Shown: positions 7,782 to 16,444 of the stretch, in pieces
Position numbering within the stretch: position 1 is the first letter of the stretch
How the letters are laid out: the number at the start of each line of letters is the position of its first letter
Assembly (NCBI RefSeq): GCF_022952855.1
Contig: NZ_JALJDX010000200.1
Location: 1-64,000 of the forward strand
DNA from: Pseudomonas sp. RGM2987
GTDB lineage: Bacteria; Pseudomonadota; Gammaproteobacteria; Pseudomonadales; Pseudomonadaceae
Reading direction: 5' to 3'
DNA: 64,000 nt
Position numbers and translations under genes: made by a program
Notes under the pieces: model-generated
Told to the model about the DNA's origin: nothing
The model's database searches: none
The model's input: the letters and a program-made list of their open reading frames with translations, nothing else

Positions 7782-8248
7782 TACATTTCCGTCGCGTATT
7801 TTGTTCTGAAAAAATCAAGAATTTCAGCCTTTGGCATAATGGTTTCGCAACGTTCCTCCGAACTTAAATCACCTCGAGCTTTAATCCAAGGCGCATCCCT
7901 ATGAGTCATTTCCTCAAGTGTTTTTGCGGGTAGATCAGAATATGCTTCAAAAACCTGGAGAAGTATCTCCTCAGCTTCAGAGCTAACAACTGGAATTTTT
8001 TGATCCTCTGGCGCAGGGAGCGGATTCCAGCCATATTTCTTAAATTCCTGAAATACTTCAGGGACTACCGGACCATGAGCCCAAGCTTGTATCTGCTCGG
8101 AAAAAAGTTCTTTACCTGTAAGCGTTTGAGTCCAAGCCTCCGCATAATAAAGGAGCTTCTGCAATTTCAAGTGCGTGATAAGATCTCCCGACTCTGCGCA
8201 CTTTGCTACAAACCAATTTGCTATATCAATAGCTCTATGCAATGCCAT
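7781..8248 (-). CDS. Panacea-domain (DUF4065/SocA-like) antitoxin
   Basis: The protein has 155 residues. The order of motifs is that of the Panacea domain: ANWFVAKC, then ITHLKLQKLLYYAEAW near residue 25-40, then EQIQAWAHGPVVPEVFQEFK near 50-70, and a C-terminal helix with DAPWIKAR. Panacea proteins act as versatile antitoxins that pair with many unrelated toxins, usually with the antitoxin gene first, as here. AAGGAGG lies five bases before the ATG, giving strong initiation, which suits an antitoxin made in excess. Downstream is the coupled toxin gene (7275-7781). Autoregulation is typical of such systems but I see no clear operator in the AT-rich upstream region. Confidence 0.85.
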   Translation of the reverse strand: MALHRAIDIANWFVAKCAESGDLITHLKLQKLLYYAEAWTQTLTGKELFSEQIQAWAHGPVVPEVFQEFKKYGWNPLPAPEDQKIPVVSSEAEEILLQVFEAYSDLPAKTLEEMTHRDAPWIKARGDLSSEERCETIMPKAEILDFFRTKYATEM

Positions 8249-8611
8249 AGTTTTCCTCCTTCACCTCGCTGAATGCTCGCATTTTTCCCAATAGCAGTCA
8301 ACACATATAATCGCCACATGACTGTAGCTTATATATCTAAAAACCGGAATTTTCCCCCTCATATTAAAATACGCTTATAAAAACCAAATAGCGCTCGCGT
8401 TGTAATGCATAACAGCTACTCAGAACGCACATAGGAAATATTAAACATGAACGTATAACAACCACTATCAGTTCTATTCTTTTCACAATTAAAAAATGAA
8501 GAGTCTTATAGCAAGTTCTGTCGTTTCCTACACTTATAGTTAGTACTATATCTCTGCCCACCTAGGCGTCAAACGAGCTCTTGCGTCTGCATTGGCAGTA
8601 CACATGAGGCC
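8249..8611. other. AT-rich intergenic region upstream of the toxin-antitoxin operon
   Basis: No supported gene is present. The only longer open frame, 65 codons on the minus strand, lacks a ribosome binding site. The promoter of the Panacea operon must lie here, at the left end, but I could not place -35/-10 boxes with confidence. The composition changes abruptly to GC-rich near 8575, just downstream of the stk1 stop codon, marking the island boundary. Confidence 0.5.
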
Positions 8612-9544
8612 CTACCACCAGAACGAACCACCACCCAAGGCATCGCGCAACTGCGCGGCGCTAATGTCGCGCTGCCGTGGATCGAATGCCAGGGCCGCAC
8701 GCAGCGCTGGCCAGCAGCGCCGGGGCAGATTGCGGGGGGCGTTGAGTTGGCGCTCCAACCGGGCATCACGAGCCTGGGTGGAAGGCAGGCGACGAAACGG
8801 GTGATTGCCGCTCGCCAGTTCGTATAACAGACAAGCCACGCTGTAGACATCGGCCGCCGCCGATAGCGTTGCTCCTTCGAGCAGCTCCGGGGCGGCGTAG
8901 CCAGGGGTCCAAGCTTTGAGGCGTTTGCGGTCCAGATGAGGAAGGCGCTTGCAGGGTCCTTTTTCGGCCAGGCCCAGGCCGAAATCGAACAAGCGCACCT
9001 CCTCGCCACTGAGCATGACATTGCTTGGCTTAAGGTCTCCGTGCAGGACGCCTCGACCATGGATATATGCCAGGGCGTCGAGCAGTGGCACTGCAATCGC
9101 TTTGAGCTCATGCCACGTCAATCCCGAAGGCTTTTCACAAAGCAACTTGTCGAGGGTAATGCCATGCATCAACTCCATGGTGATAAAGGCCTGCCTGTGG
9201 GCCGCGTCCACTTCAAACGTGTACGGGTGCAACACGTTCGGATGGCGCAGTTGTCGGGTCAGGGCAAACTCGCTGTACAGCAATGCGCTGGCGTCGGGTG
9301 ATTCACTGAATTGCTCGCTGAGCATTTTCAAGGCGACATAGGGCTCCGGATCGCCGTACTGCTCGTGCAACAGGTCCCGGGCGCGCCACACCACTCCCAT
9401 GCCGCCAGCCCCCAGCATGCGTTCGAGTCGATAGCGCCCGGCGAGAATTTCCGGGGTTTCGCCGGTGCTGCGCTCGTTCGAAGCCACGGTGGGCACAGCA
9501 GCGTCGAAAGCGAAATACGTGGGTTGGCCGCCCTCCTCGCTCAC
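8612..9544 (-). CDS. stk1: T6SS-associated Hanks-type serine/threonine kinase Stk1
   Basis: The protein has 310 residues and is soluble. The kinase motifs are complete: glycine-rich loop GAGGMG at residues 45-50, lysine 73 in VALKM, catalytic HGDLKPSN with Asp170, and DFG at 187-189. An APE-like APELLEG follows in the activation segment. There is no transmembrane anchor, unlike PpkA of the H1 system but like Stk1 of H2-T6SS clusters. It phosphorylates serine/threonine residues, probably on the FHA-domain protein encoded upstream (16441-17643), to control secretion assembly. The start ATG overlaps the stp1 stop codon (ATGA). It is the last gene of the operon. A decayed copy of its 3' end lies at 5926-6003. 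Confidence 0.92.
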   Translation of the reverse strand: MSEEGGQPTYFAFDAAVPTVASNERSTGETPEILAGRYRLERMLGAGGMGVVWRARDLLHEQYGDPEPYVALKMLSEQFSESPDASALLYSEFALTRQLRHPNVLHPYTFEVDAAHRQAFITMELMHGITLDKLLCEKPSGLTWHELKAIAVPLLDALAYIHGRGVLHGDLKPSNVMLSGEEVRLFDFGLGLAEKGPCKRLPHLDRKRLKAWTPGYAAPELLEGATLSAAADVYSVACLLYELASGNHPFRRLPSTQARDARLERQLNAPRNLPRRCWPALRAALAFDPRQRDISAAQLRDALGGGSFWW

Positions 9545-10269
9545 TGACGAATCACCACGGCCGTCAGGTTATCCCGCGCCGTGCCGCGCAGCGCACCATC
9601 GAAAAGCTGCTCGACTGCTCTGCGCGGTGAGGCCAGGTCCAATGCATTGCCCAAGGCTTGAGCGCTGAGGGCTTGATACAAGCCGTCGCTACACAACAGG
9701 AACGTATCGCCATGGTGAACATCCAGCTCCAGCACCTCCAGCGTCAGATCCAGCGCGGCACCCACCGCACGGGTCAATGCCTTGGCCGCCGGATGGGCAC
9801 TGGCCTCGTCGCGGCTGATGTGTCGGGAGTCGATCAGCTGTTGTTGCAATGAGTGGTCCTTGGACAGTTGATACAACCGTCGGCCACGCCATAGATAACA
9901 GCGACTGTCGCCGGCCCAGATGCAGACCCCACGATTAGCTTCCAGCAACAGTGCCACTACCGTACTGCCGGTAATCCCAGGCTGATCGTCGGTGACGGTA
10001 AGCTCATGGGTCAGCCGTCGATTGGTCCAGCGCAGGCACTGGCGCACGGCTTTTGAGCGCGCGCTTAAATCCCGGTGTAGCGGCAGGTCCGCCAGGTGGG
10101 CGATGACCAACTGGCTGGCAATGTCGCCACGCCAATGGCCACCCATCCCATCGGCAACCGCCCACAAACCCTGCTGCGGGCACTCGAGAAAGGCATCCTC
10201 GTTACGTTGCCGGACCTTGCCTGGGTCGGTGCGCCCGGCACTGCGCCAGGCGCCGACACCTTGTGTCAC
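9541..10269 (-). CDS. stp1: PP2C-family serine/threonine phosphatase Stp1
   Basis: The protein has 242 residues. PP2C motifs occur in order: RQRNEDAFL near the N-terminus, VADGMGGHWRGDIAS with the metal-binding aspartate, GSTVVALLL, WAGDSRCYLWR, LLCSDGLYQAL, and DNLTAVVI at the end. It should reverse phosphorylation by Stk1, giving a switch on the T6SS. A longer open frame extends upstream to 10446, but it would run inside tssM. I chose the GTG at 10269 because it overlaps the tssM stop codon (GTGA) and gives the length expected for Stp1 (242 residues in P. aeruginosa, from memory). The stop overlaps the stk1 start by four bases. Confidence 0.92.
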   Translation of the reverse strand: MTQGVGAWRSAGRTDPGKVRQRNEDAFLECPQQGLWAVADGMGGHWRGDIASQLVIAHLADLPLHRDLSARSKAVRQCLRWTNRRLTHELTVTDDQPGITGSTVVALLLEANRGVCIWAGDSRCYLWRGRRLYQLSKDHSLQQQLIDSRHISRDEASAHPAAKALTRAVGAALDLTLEVLELDVHHGDTFLLCSDGLYQALSAQALGNALDLASPRRAVEQLFDGALRGTARDNLTAVVIRQ

Positions 10270-13200
10270 AGCTGCACCGGCATTCGAAAGGTACGCAGAA
10301 CGCTCATGTCGAACGGGTTCGGCGTGCGCTGGCTCGTCAACAGATAATTGGCGCGCAGGCCGCCCAGGTCTGCCTTGAGCACGCGCACATCGCGCCCGCT
10401 CAAGTCCTCGGCCTGCATCAGATCGAACAACCGAAACAGCGACCACGGCCCGGTATTCTTCTCGATCCCCACGCCTCGTCCGACCATTTTTTCCAGCACC
10501 AGGGCCGTGCGACCGTCTTGAGCCTCACTTGGCCAGGTAAACACCACAGGCAGGATCGGACCGTGACGGTACTCGAGCAGCTTGTCACCGAAGCGGAATT
10601 CGGAGCGGCTCACCGTTGGATCGAGGGTGTAAGGTTCAAGCGTGAACTGCACCTGCGGTTCAGCCGGGTTCTGGGCGAAAAAACTGCGCCGTATGGTGCG
10701 CGCCGCCGCCATCTGATCCAGATAGACCCTGGACACCGGCAAACCCTGGCCGTCCACGTTGCGCAGACGGTAGTGCCCCGCAGAATCAATGACGAAGGGC
10801 TGGATGTAACGCTCGAAGAACCGGTCGGCAACGCCTTGATCCTTGAAGAACTCCCGAAAGTCGTTGAGCGCGACGTCGCTGGCACTGTGGGCGTTGAACG
10901 GATATCGCTTGTTGATCGCCTTGGCATAGAAGCTGTACAGCTCGCTCTGATAGCGTTGGTTCAAGTAGCGGTACGAATCGTTGAGCACCAGGCGCCAACT
11001 GTCCTCGGCCACTGCGTTGAACCATGTCCCAACCGGGCGCGGCAAGCGAGCGGACGCACTGCGCAGATGGCTCAACGCATCACGTTGGCCGCCCATGCGG
11101 TTGCGGGCCATTTCGAATGCGGCATGATCCGGTGCACTGGCCCGGGCCAGGCTCGCCAGTTGCAATTGCACTTCATCGAGGGCTCGCAGGGCCTGGGCCA
11201 GATCGGCCGTCGGTTCGTTGTCCGGACCCAGCAAGCGATGCAGCGGTTCGAAACGTCGCTGCAAAGATTTTTGCGCAGTGTCCGGCAGGCGCTCGTTCAA
11301 GACCTGCGAGACGTTCCCCGCCACGGCGGCAAGTCTTGCAATGGGCTGCCCACTCTCTCCGGCCGCCTGCGCCACGTTATCGAAGTGCTCGGCAACGATC
11401 GGGATTCGAGTGTTTTCCCGCACTTGAATCAGCATTTGCATGATCGGTGAATGAGCCGACGTCAGCCCGGCGAGCTGCTCGGCCCCTTCTGGCGCACTCG
11501 TAGCCGTTTGCAACGCTACCCGGCCGACCGCTTCGCTCCAACGGTCGGAATAGTCACGAAAATACAGCTGTTCCAATTCGACCATCAGCCGACGCATGTC
11601 CATGCCGCTAAGGCCTTCGCCCTCACCCAATACCCAGTTGTCCCGCAACAACCGGGTGATCAACGTCGCACCCTGGATCGAAAAGTATTGCTCGTAACCC
11701 TGGCGGGTATAGAAGCCGGGGATCACATGGTCGGTGCCGACGAGTAACGCTCCCTGCGCGCCCAGATGGTGACTGAGCCTGTAGGGCGGCAGATGGCTGG
11801 CCTGATCGCGCAGCATCCTGTACACGACGATGGCCAGGGACTCCCCGCGCAGGACATCCCTGGCCTGGGCCACCAGCGGTTCGTCGAGCGCATGGACGAA
11901 GGATCGCTCCAACAAACGCGCGAAATGAGCGTTCAGCCGCGCTTGCAGCGCCGTGTCGCCGGGGTAGCGAAGAGACCAATCGCTGGCCATCCAATCCATG
12001 AGCCAAGCACTGTCGCGACGCTCTTCCAGGCCCAGCATCAAGTACGCACGCACGCTGTTGAGCAGTTGTTCGCGGTCACCCCGATTGCTGCGAATATGCT
12101 CTTCGAGTCTTTTTGCGATTCGAGGCAACAGCTGCGCTCGCAACTCATGTTCGTAAGCTTGGGTTATCGCAGCGTTACTGGCCTCGCCTTGGTACAGACC
12201 CACCCGTTCGTACAATGGCACTGCCCCGGCGGGCGGGAAGACCCGGGTCGCCTCGAAGCGAATATCAAGTGACTTGAGCATCGCAGCCCAATCGTCGCTG
12301 CTCGTCTGTACCGACCGGTGCTGGTCCCAGCGGTGCGCCAACAAGCGCAGGTTTTCCAGACGCTCGTGGTTAGCCGAAAAACCATAGGCCCACAACAGCC
12401 CGAACAGGCCAAGGACCGTCAGCCCCCCGAGGTACATCGCCCGCTGTCCCCAATAGAGACGCCGGCGCTCGCGCTGATCGAGGCTGGCCAGATCGGCGTC
12501 CGGAATAATTAGCCGGCTGATCAAATGATGAATGAATCGCGAGTGCCGCCCAGGCACAACAGCACTGCTGGGCACACCCGAACGACTCGACGACGATGCG
12601 CAGGTCAGGTAGAAGCCTCGCAACGTGCAGGCGTTGCCCGTGAACCCCTGCTCGACCAGCAGGCACAGGTTGGCGCCGATCTGCTCCAGTCGGTGGGGAA
12701 AATCCAGAATGTTGCTACGCCGCAGCGGGTCACGCTCTTGATGCATCCGCGTGATCACCTGGCTGTTGAGCCGCTGCAACAACGCTTCGAACTCGGCACG
12801 CAGCAGACTCACGTCGCAACCACGCTGATGTCGACCGAAGCTGGCGCCCAGCACCTGGTCGTTTTCCTCCCGCGTCAGCGAATCGAAGAACTCATTGAAG
12901 CCAGGCACTCGGTCGGCTTTGCTCAAGACCAGGTATATCGGCATATCGACGTGCAGCCGTCGTCGCAGTTCTTGCAGACGGCCGCGGATCTGCCCGGCCA
13001 AGGCGCTGATTTCTGCCTCGCCGCCCGACAGCAGGACCTCGACAGGCACGGTCATCAGGACACCGCTCAGCGGGCGTCGGCGGCGACGCTTGCGCATAAG
13101 CTCGAGCAAGGCAGCCCAAGCGCTGTCGTCGACGTTGTTGTCCGCCTGGGTCAGGTAGCGCCCGGGGGTGTCGACCAGCACGGCGTGCTCGGCAAAATAC

Positions 13201-13724
13201 CACTCGCAATGCCCGGTGCCGGACACGTTGCCCATGGGGTCTCGCTCAAGCCTGCCTTGGGACAGCTCCAGGCCGGCGCTATCGAGCAAACGGGTCTTGC
13301 CACTGGCGGGCGGGCCCATCAACAGGTACCACGGCAGATCGTTGCGCCAGCGCTCGCTTCGCCCGGGATAGAGGTTGGAGGACTTCAGCGCTTTCAGCGC
13401 GCTCCTGAAGCGCGAGCGCACTTCCCGCCGCGCCTGGTCAATCCTCGCCTGATGCGCAACGGGAGGTCCGAGGGTGTCGTTTCCAGGGGTGCCAGCACTT
13501 GAACCCACGCGCCCATTGAGGAAAACCATGCCCAGGCCCCAGCCCAGGAGAAGCACAATGATGGTCAACAGCCTCGCCGTTGCGCTCGCCCAGAACTTGT
13601 AGTCGTTGACGGCCAAAAGAGGCCCGACGAACCACACCATCAGCGCAACCCATAGCGACAGCAGCAGCGTCCAAACCCAGGTCTGGCGCACCCAGGCACC
13701 GGTTTTTCTGAAAAGCACTTTCAT
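10266..13724 (-). CDS. tssM: T6SS membrane complex protein TssM (IcmF)
   Basis: The protein has 1152 residues, normal for the family. Two N-terminal transmembrane segments (about residues 16-36 and 50-68) are followed by a cytoplasmic NTPase-like domain with Walker A GPPASGKT at 137-144. A third transmembrane segment lies near residue 430, and a large periplasmic part forms the rest. TssM spans the inner membrane and reaches the outer-membrane lipoprotein TssJ, forming with TssL the trans-envelope channel of the secretion machine. The intact Walker A motif suggests an ATP-binding variant. It starts 13 bp after tssL and its stop overlaps the stp1 start. Confidence 0.95.
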   Translation of the reverse strand: MKVLFRKTGAWVRQTWVWTLLLSLWVALMVWFVGPLLAVNDYKFWASATARLLTIIVLLLGWGLGMVFLNGRVGSSAGTPGNDTLGPPVAHQARIDQARREVRSRFRSALKALKSSNLYPGRSERWRNDLPWYLLMGPPASGKTRLLDSAGLELSQGRLERDPMGNVSGTGHCEWYFAEHAVLVDTPGRYLTQADNNVDDSAWAALLELMRKRRRRRPLSGVLMTVPVEVLLSGGEAEISALAGQIRGRLQELRRRLHVDMPIYLVLSKADRVPGFNEFFDSLTREENDQVLGASFGRHQRGCDVSLLRAEFEALLQRLNSQVITRMHQERDPLRRSNILDFPHRLEQIGANLCLLVEQGFTGNACTLRGFYLTCASSSSRSGVPSSAVVPGRHSRFIHHLISRLIIPDADLASLDQRERRRLYWGQRAMYLGGLTVLGLFGLLWAYGFSANHERLENLRLLAHRWDQHRSVQTSSDDWAAMLKSLDIRFEATRVFPPAGAVPLYERVGLYQGEASNAAITQAYEHELRAQLLPRIAKRLEEHIRSNRGDREQLLNSVRAYLMLGLEERRDSAWLMDWMASDWSLRYPGDTALQARLNAHFARLLERSFVHALDEPLVAQARDVLRGESLAIVVYRMLRDQASHLPPYRLSHHLGAQGALLVGTDHVIPGFYTRQGYEQYFSIQGATLITRLLRDNWVLGEGEGLSGMDMRRLMVELEQLYFRDYSDRWSEAVGRVALQTATSAPEGAEQLAGLTSAHSPIMQMLIQVRENTRIPIVAEHFDNVAQAAGESGQPIARLAAVAGNVSQVLNERLPDTAQKSLQRRFEPLHRLLGPDNEPTADLAQALRALDEVQLQLASLARASAPDHAAFEMARNRMGGQRDALSHLRSASARLPRPVGTWFNAVAEDSWRLVLNDSYRYLNQRYQSELYSFYAKAINKRYPFNAHSASDVALNDFREFFKDQGVADRFFERYIQPFVIDSAGHYRLRNVDGQGLPVSRVYLDQMAAARTIRRSFFAQNPAEPQVQFTLEPYTLDPTVSRSEFRFGDKLLEYRHGPILPVVFTWPSEAQDGRTALVLEKMVGRGVGIEKNTGPWSLFRLFDLMQAEDLSGRDVRVLKADLGGLRANYLLTSQRTPNPFDMSVLRTFRMPVQL

Positions 13725-13737
13725 GGAACGTCCCTGT

Positions 13738-14598
13738 TCACGGCCGCGGCAAAGCGGTGGCCGGTTCTAGCGATTGATAAGGTCGCAGTACAGTTGTGCG
13801 TTGCTCGCCCAATACCCAGGCAAAGCTCGAATACATCATCCCCAGGCAGACCGCCGTGAAGGCGGCCACGGCCCAGGCCGGTACAATACGCGCCGGCTTG
13901 CGAGGAGCGACCTCGCGGTCCTCACCACGCGGTGACAGTTCAGGGGGAGTACCGCGTACCTGGCGAATCAACCGATACAGGGCATCGCGAAGGCCTTCGA
14001 GCTCAAGCATCCCGCGGGTCTGGACCCGATATTTGCCTTCGAAACCCAGGGCCAGGCACAAGTACAGCAGCTCGAGCATCGCCAGGTGTTTGATGGGGTT
14101 TTTCGATAAGCGCTCCAGCAGCTGGAACACCTTCTCGCCACCAAACGTTTCGCTGTGGAACGTACTGAGCATACTCATCTGTGACCAACCACTGCCCAGG
14201 CCCCACGACGTCGTCACGACCGCCTCGTCAATCACGGTGCACAGCACGTAACGAGCGGCAATCAGCTGGCTGCTTTCCACGCCCTTTTGCACGGCACGGG
14301 CTTCGAACTGCTCCAGGCCCCCGCTCAGTTCTTGCTTGAGGGTATGCAAGTCCTCGCGTTCGCCGCCACGCTTGAGCTGGATCACTTGCGACAGCAACCC
14401 GGACGCTGCCGCTACCAGCGGATTCAGGCTGATATTGAAGATGGGCGAACGCGGCACGTGCGCTGCATAGATCATCCGCTCTTGTAGCTGCTCCATGCGC
14501 GGCGGCGCCCCGCCGTCGGTCAATGGCCCTGACACGGGACGTTGTCCATGGTGATCGAGCAGGACCGTGGTTTCGTCCTGGGGATTTTCCTGATCCAT
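13738..14598 (-). CDS. tssL: T6SS membrane complex protein TssL (DotU)
   Basis: The protein has 286 residues. It has a cytoplasmic helical hook domain with the DotU signature CTVIDEAVVTTSWG and STFHSETFGGEKVFQLL, then a single C-terminal transmembrane helix (IVPAWAVAAFTAVCLGMMYS). It lacks a peptidoglycan-binding extension, as in H2-type systems. With TssM and TssJ it forms the membrane complex and docks the baseplate. An open frame begins at 14622 inside tssK. I prefer ATG 14598, which lies just after the tssK stop and has AGGAAC upstream. Confidence 0.94.
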   Translation of the reverse strand: MDQENPQDETTVLLDHHGQRPVSGPLTDGGAPPRMEQLQERMIYAAHVPRSPIFNISLNPLVAAASGLLSQVIQLKRGGEREDLHTLKQELSGGLEQFEARAVQKGVESSQLIAARYVLCTVIDEAVVTTSWGLGSGWSQMSMLSTFHSETFGGEKVFQLLERLSKNPIKHLAMLELLYLCLALGFEGKYRVQTRGMLELEGLRDALYRLIRQVRGTPPELSPRGEDREVAPRKPARIVPAWAVAAFTAVCLGMMYSSFAWVLGEQRTTVLRPYQSLEPATALPRP

Positions 14599-14603
14599 TG
14601 CGT

Positions 14604-15935
14604 TCAGTTCCTGATGGCCCAAAAGTTCAGCTCAAGCTCGGCAAAATCCCCGGACACATGGAATGCAAAGCCAGCAGATTGCTTCAGTTGAACCAGGTCT
14701 TCGGCGCTGAGCTCGAGGATGAAGTAGGTCTTGTTGGCATGGAACGCGATCTGCCGCGGCGCCACCGGCAGAGGCCTGATCCTGATGCCCGGCAGGTGCA
14801 GGTTGACCAATTGCCGGATGCGCTCCACCGAACTGATCTTCAGATGCGACGGCAACCGCTGGCGCAGCCCTTCGCCATCGCAGCTGGCACTGGCCGCCAG
14901 TACGAACGACGCCGAGTCCAGCAGTGAAAGATCCTTTAGCTGCGAGACGAAGATGCCGTATTGGCGCGCCTGCAGTTGCAGCTCAATGGCATGCTGCTCG
15001 AGCACCATCGACAACACCTGCCGGATCGCTTGCATCAGGCTTCGAAAACACGTGCCCTGGTCGCTGTGCTGGTAACGGTTGTTGAGCGGCGGGCGTTTGC
15101 TGTCACTGGAGAAGGTCGCCAGGTCGCCCAACAGCGTCAACAGCGCCTGGTACAGCGCTTCGGGATGCACTTGCTCCAGATCCAGGTAATGGCGCAGCAA
15201 CAATTCGCTGCGATTGATCAGCTGCAGCATCATGAAATCGCCGACCTGCGCGCCCCCCACCTTGCCATTGGAACGAATCCGCTCGGCGAGGCTGTCGCCA
15301 CGATGGGCAAGCATGCCGATGATCTCCTTCAGGCATGACTGCAGATAGTGGGATGAGCGCGCCTGGATAAAGCTCGGCACAAAATCCGGGTCGAGCCTGA
15401 TGACGCCGTCTGCCGTGGCGTCAAGGATCTCGCAGAGCTTGAGTTTCACGAACGCATGGTCGCTCTGTTGCTCTCCCAGCAGCAGGCGCAGATCTGGCCG
15501 GCCACAACTGATCTGGCTCTGGCTGGCACTTGCGGCGTTGGAATCGGCCACCTGCACGTCGTATGTGGTATAGCGCGCCAGCACATCAGACTGTTCAGGA
15601 CGCCTAGACTCGATGTGATTGCCAGTCACCAAAGGCAGCGCGAGGTAGACCGGTGTATTGCTGGTGCTGGAAGGTATTTCCAGGATCAGCGGTTCGGTGC
15701 TGCCCCCGGACTCGAACAAGGTCCCGTCTGGCAGTACGCCACTGGCCTGGCTGATCACCAACTGGCCCATGTTGAGAAACTGCCGGTCGATTTCCAGCGT
15801 CAGGAAGCCCCAGGCATAACTGGCCAGCAACCGGGTGCGTAGCCTGAGTTGGTGGTCAAGATAGCGGTCGTTGTGTTGCAGATGCTGCGGGCGCAACAAC
15901 ATGCCTTCTTGCCAGATGACTTTATCGTGGTTCAT
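14604..15935 (-). CDS. tssK: T6SS baseplate subunit TssK
   Basis: The protein has 443 residues, standard length, and starts MNHDKVIWQEGMLLRPQHLQ, the characteristic TssK N-terminus (WxEGMLLxPQHFQ). TssK is a cytosolic trimer that connects the TssFG wedge of the baseplate to the TssLM membrane complex. The C-terminal part contains VERIRQLVNLHLPGIRI, the receptor-like head domain. The start overlaps the tssJ stop codon (ATGA) and the stop lies five bases before the tssL ATG. Confidence 0.95.
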   Translation of the reverse strand: MNHDKVIWQEGMLLRPQHLQHNDRYLDHQLRLRTRLLASYAWGFLTLEIDRQFLNMGQLVISQASGVLPDGTLFESGGSTEPLILEIPSSTSNTPVYLALPLVTGNHIESRRPEQSDVLARYTTYDVQVADSNAASASQSQISCGRPDLRLLLGEQQSDHAFVKLKLCEILDATADGVIRLDPDFVPSFIQARSSHYLQSCLKEIIGMLAHRGDSLAERIRSNGKVGGAQVGDFMMLQLINRSELLLRHYLDLEQVHPEALYQALLTLLGDLATFSSDSKRPPLNNRYQHSDQGTCFRSLMQAIRQVLSMVLEQHAIELQLQARQYGIFVSQLKDLSLLDSASFVLAASASCDGEGLRQRLPSHLKISSVERIRQLVNLHLPGIRIRPLPVAPRQIAFHANKTYFILELSAEDLVQLKQSAGFAFHVSGDFAELELNFWAIRN

Positions 15936-16444
15936 CGGCCTGCCTCCTTTGGCACCGTAGCAAGCGTGTTGAAGATGCCTTTCTGATCCAGGACCAGGTG
16001 CGCTTCGGTCAGCTGCTGTGCTGTTATTGGCAGGGTGTGGCGCCAGCGGACATGCGGCAGGTCACGATAAGCCGCAAGCACGCCAACGTAACGCCCCTGG
16101 GCGGCAATGCTGAGCCGGAACTCGACGCTTTCACCGGGGCGCAGTTCCAGCTCTTCGCTGGAGATCAGGTCGGGGGACAAGGTTTCCCTCGCTCGCTTAT
16201 AGAGGCTGAGGAAATCAGCATTCTCGAACGCCACCGGATGCTTGAGTTCGAACAATCGCACCACCACCGGCGATGGCCGTCCATAGAGATCAGGATTGAG
16301 CTGGTCGCTGGCGATCAACGTGAGATTGAGCTTGGTCATCGTCGAAAAGGGCGACAGCGCGGCACACCCGGTCAACAGCAACATCGTGCCTAGCACCGTC
16401 ATGATCCTGAATAAAAACATCGTGCAACGAGACATGGTCGTCAT
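15932..16444 (-). CDS. tssJ: T6SS outer-membrane lipoprotein TssJ
   Basis: The protein has 170 residues with an N-terminal hydrophobic signal ending in a lipobox (LLTGC), so the mature protein begins with a lipidated cysteine and is anchored in the outer membrane. The rest is a transthyretin-like beta sandwich typical of TssJ, with the family motif PVVVRLFELK. It binds the periplasmic end of TssM. The start overlaps the fha stop by ATGA. A second ATG at 16435 is possible and would not alter the signal peptide materially. Confidence 0.93.
   Translation of the reverse strand: MTTMSRCTMFLFRIMTVLGTMLLLTGCAALSPFSTMTKLNLTLIASDQLNPDLYGRPSPVVVRLFELKHPVAFENADFLSLYKRARETLSPDLISSEELELRPGESVEFRLSIAAQGRYVGVLAAYRDLPHVRWRHTLPITAQQLTEAHLVLDQKGIFNTLATVPKEAGR

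Noticed and set aside
8364..8561. 65-codon minus-strand frame in the AT-rich gap left of stk1
   Set aside because: No ribosome binding site; the sequence is typical of random AT-rich DNA.
10263..11450. 395-codon plus-strand frame opposite tssM
   Set aside because: It is antisense to an intact tssM; composition and lack of a ribosome binding site mark it as a shadow.
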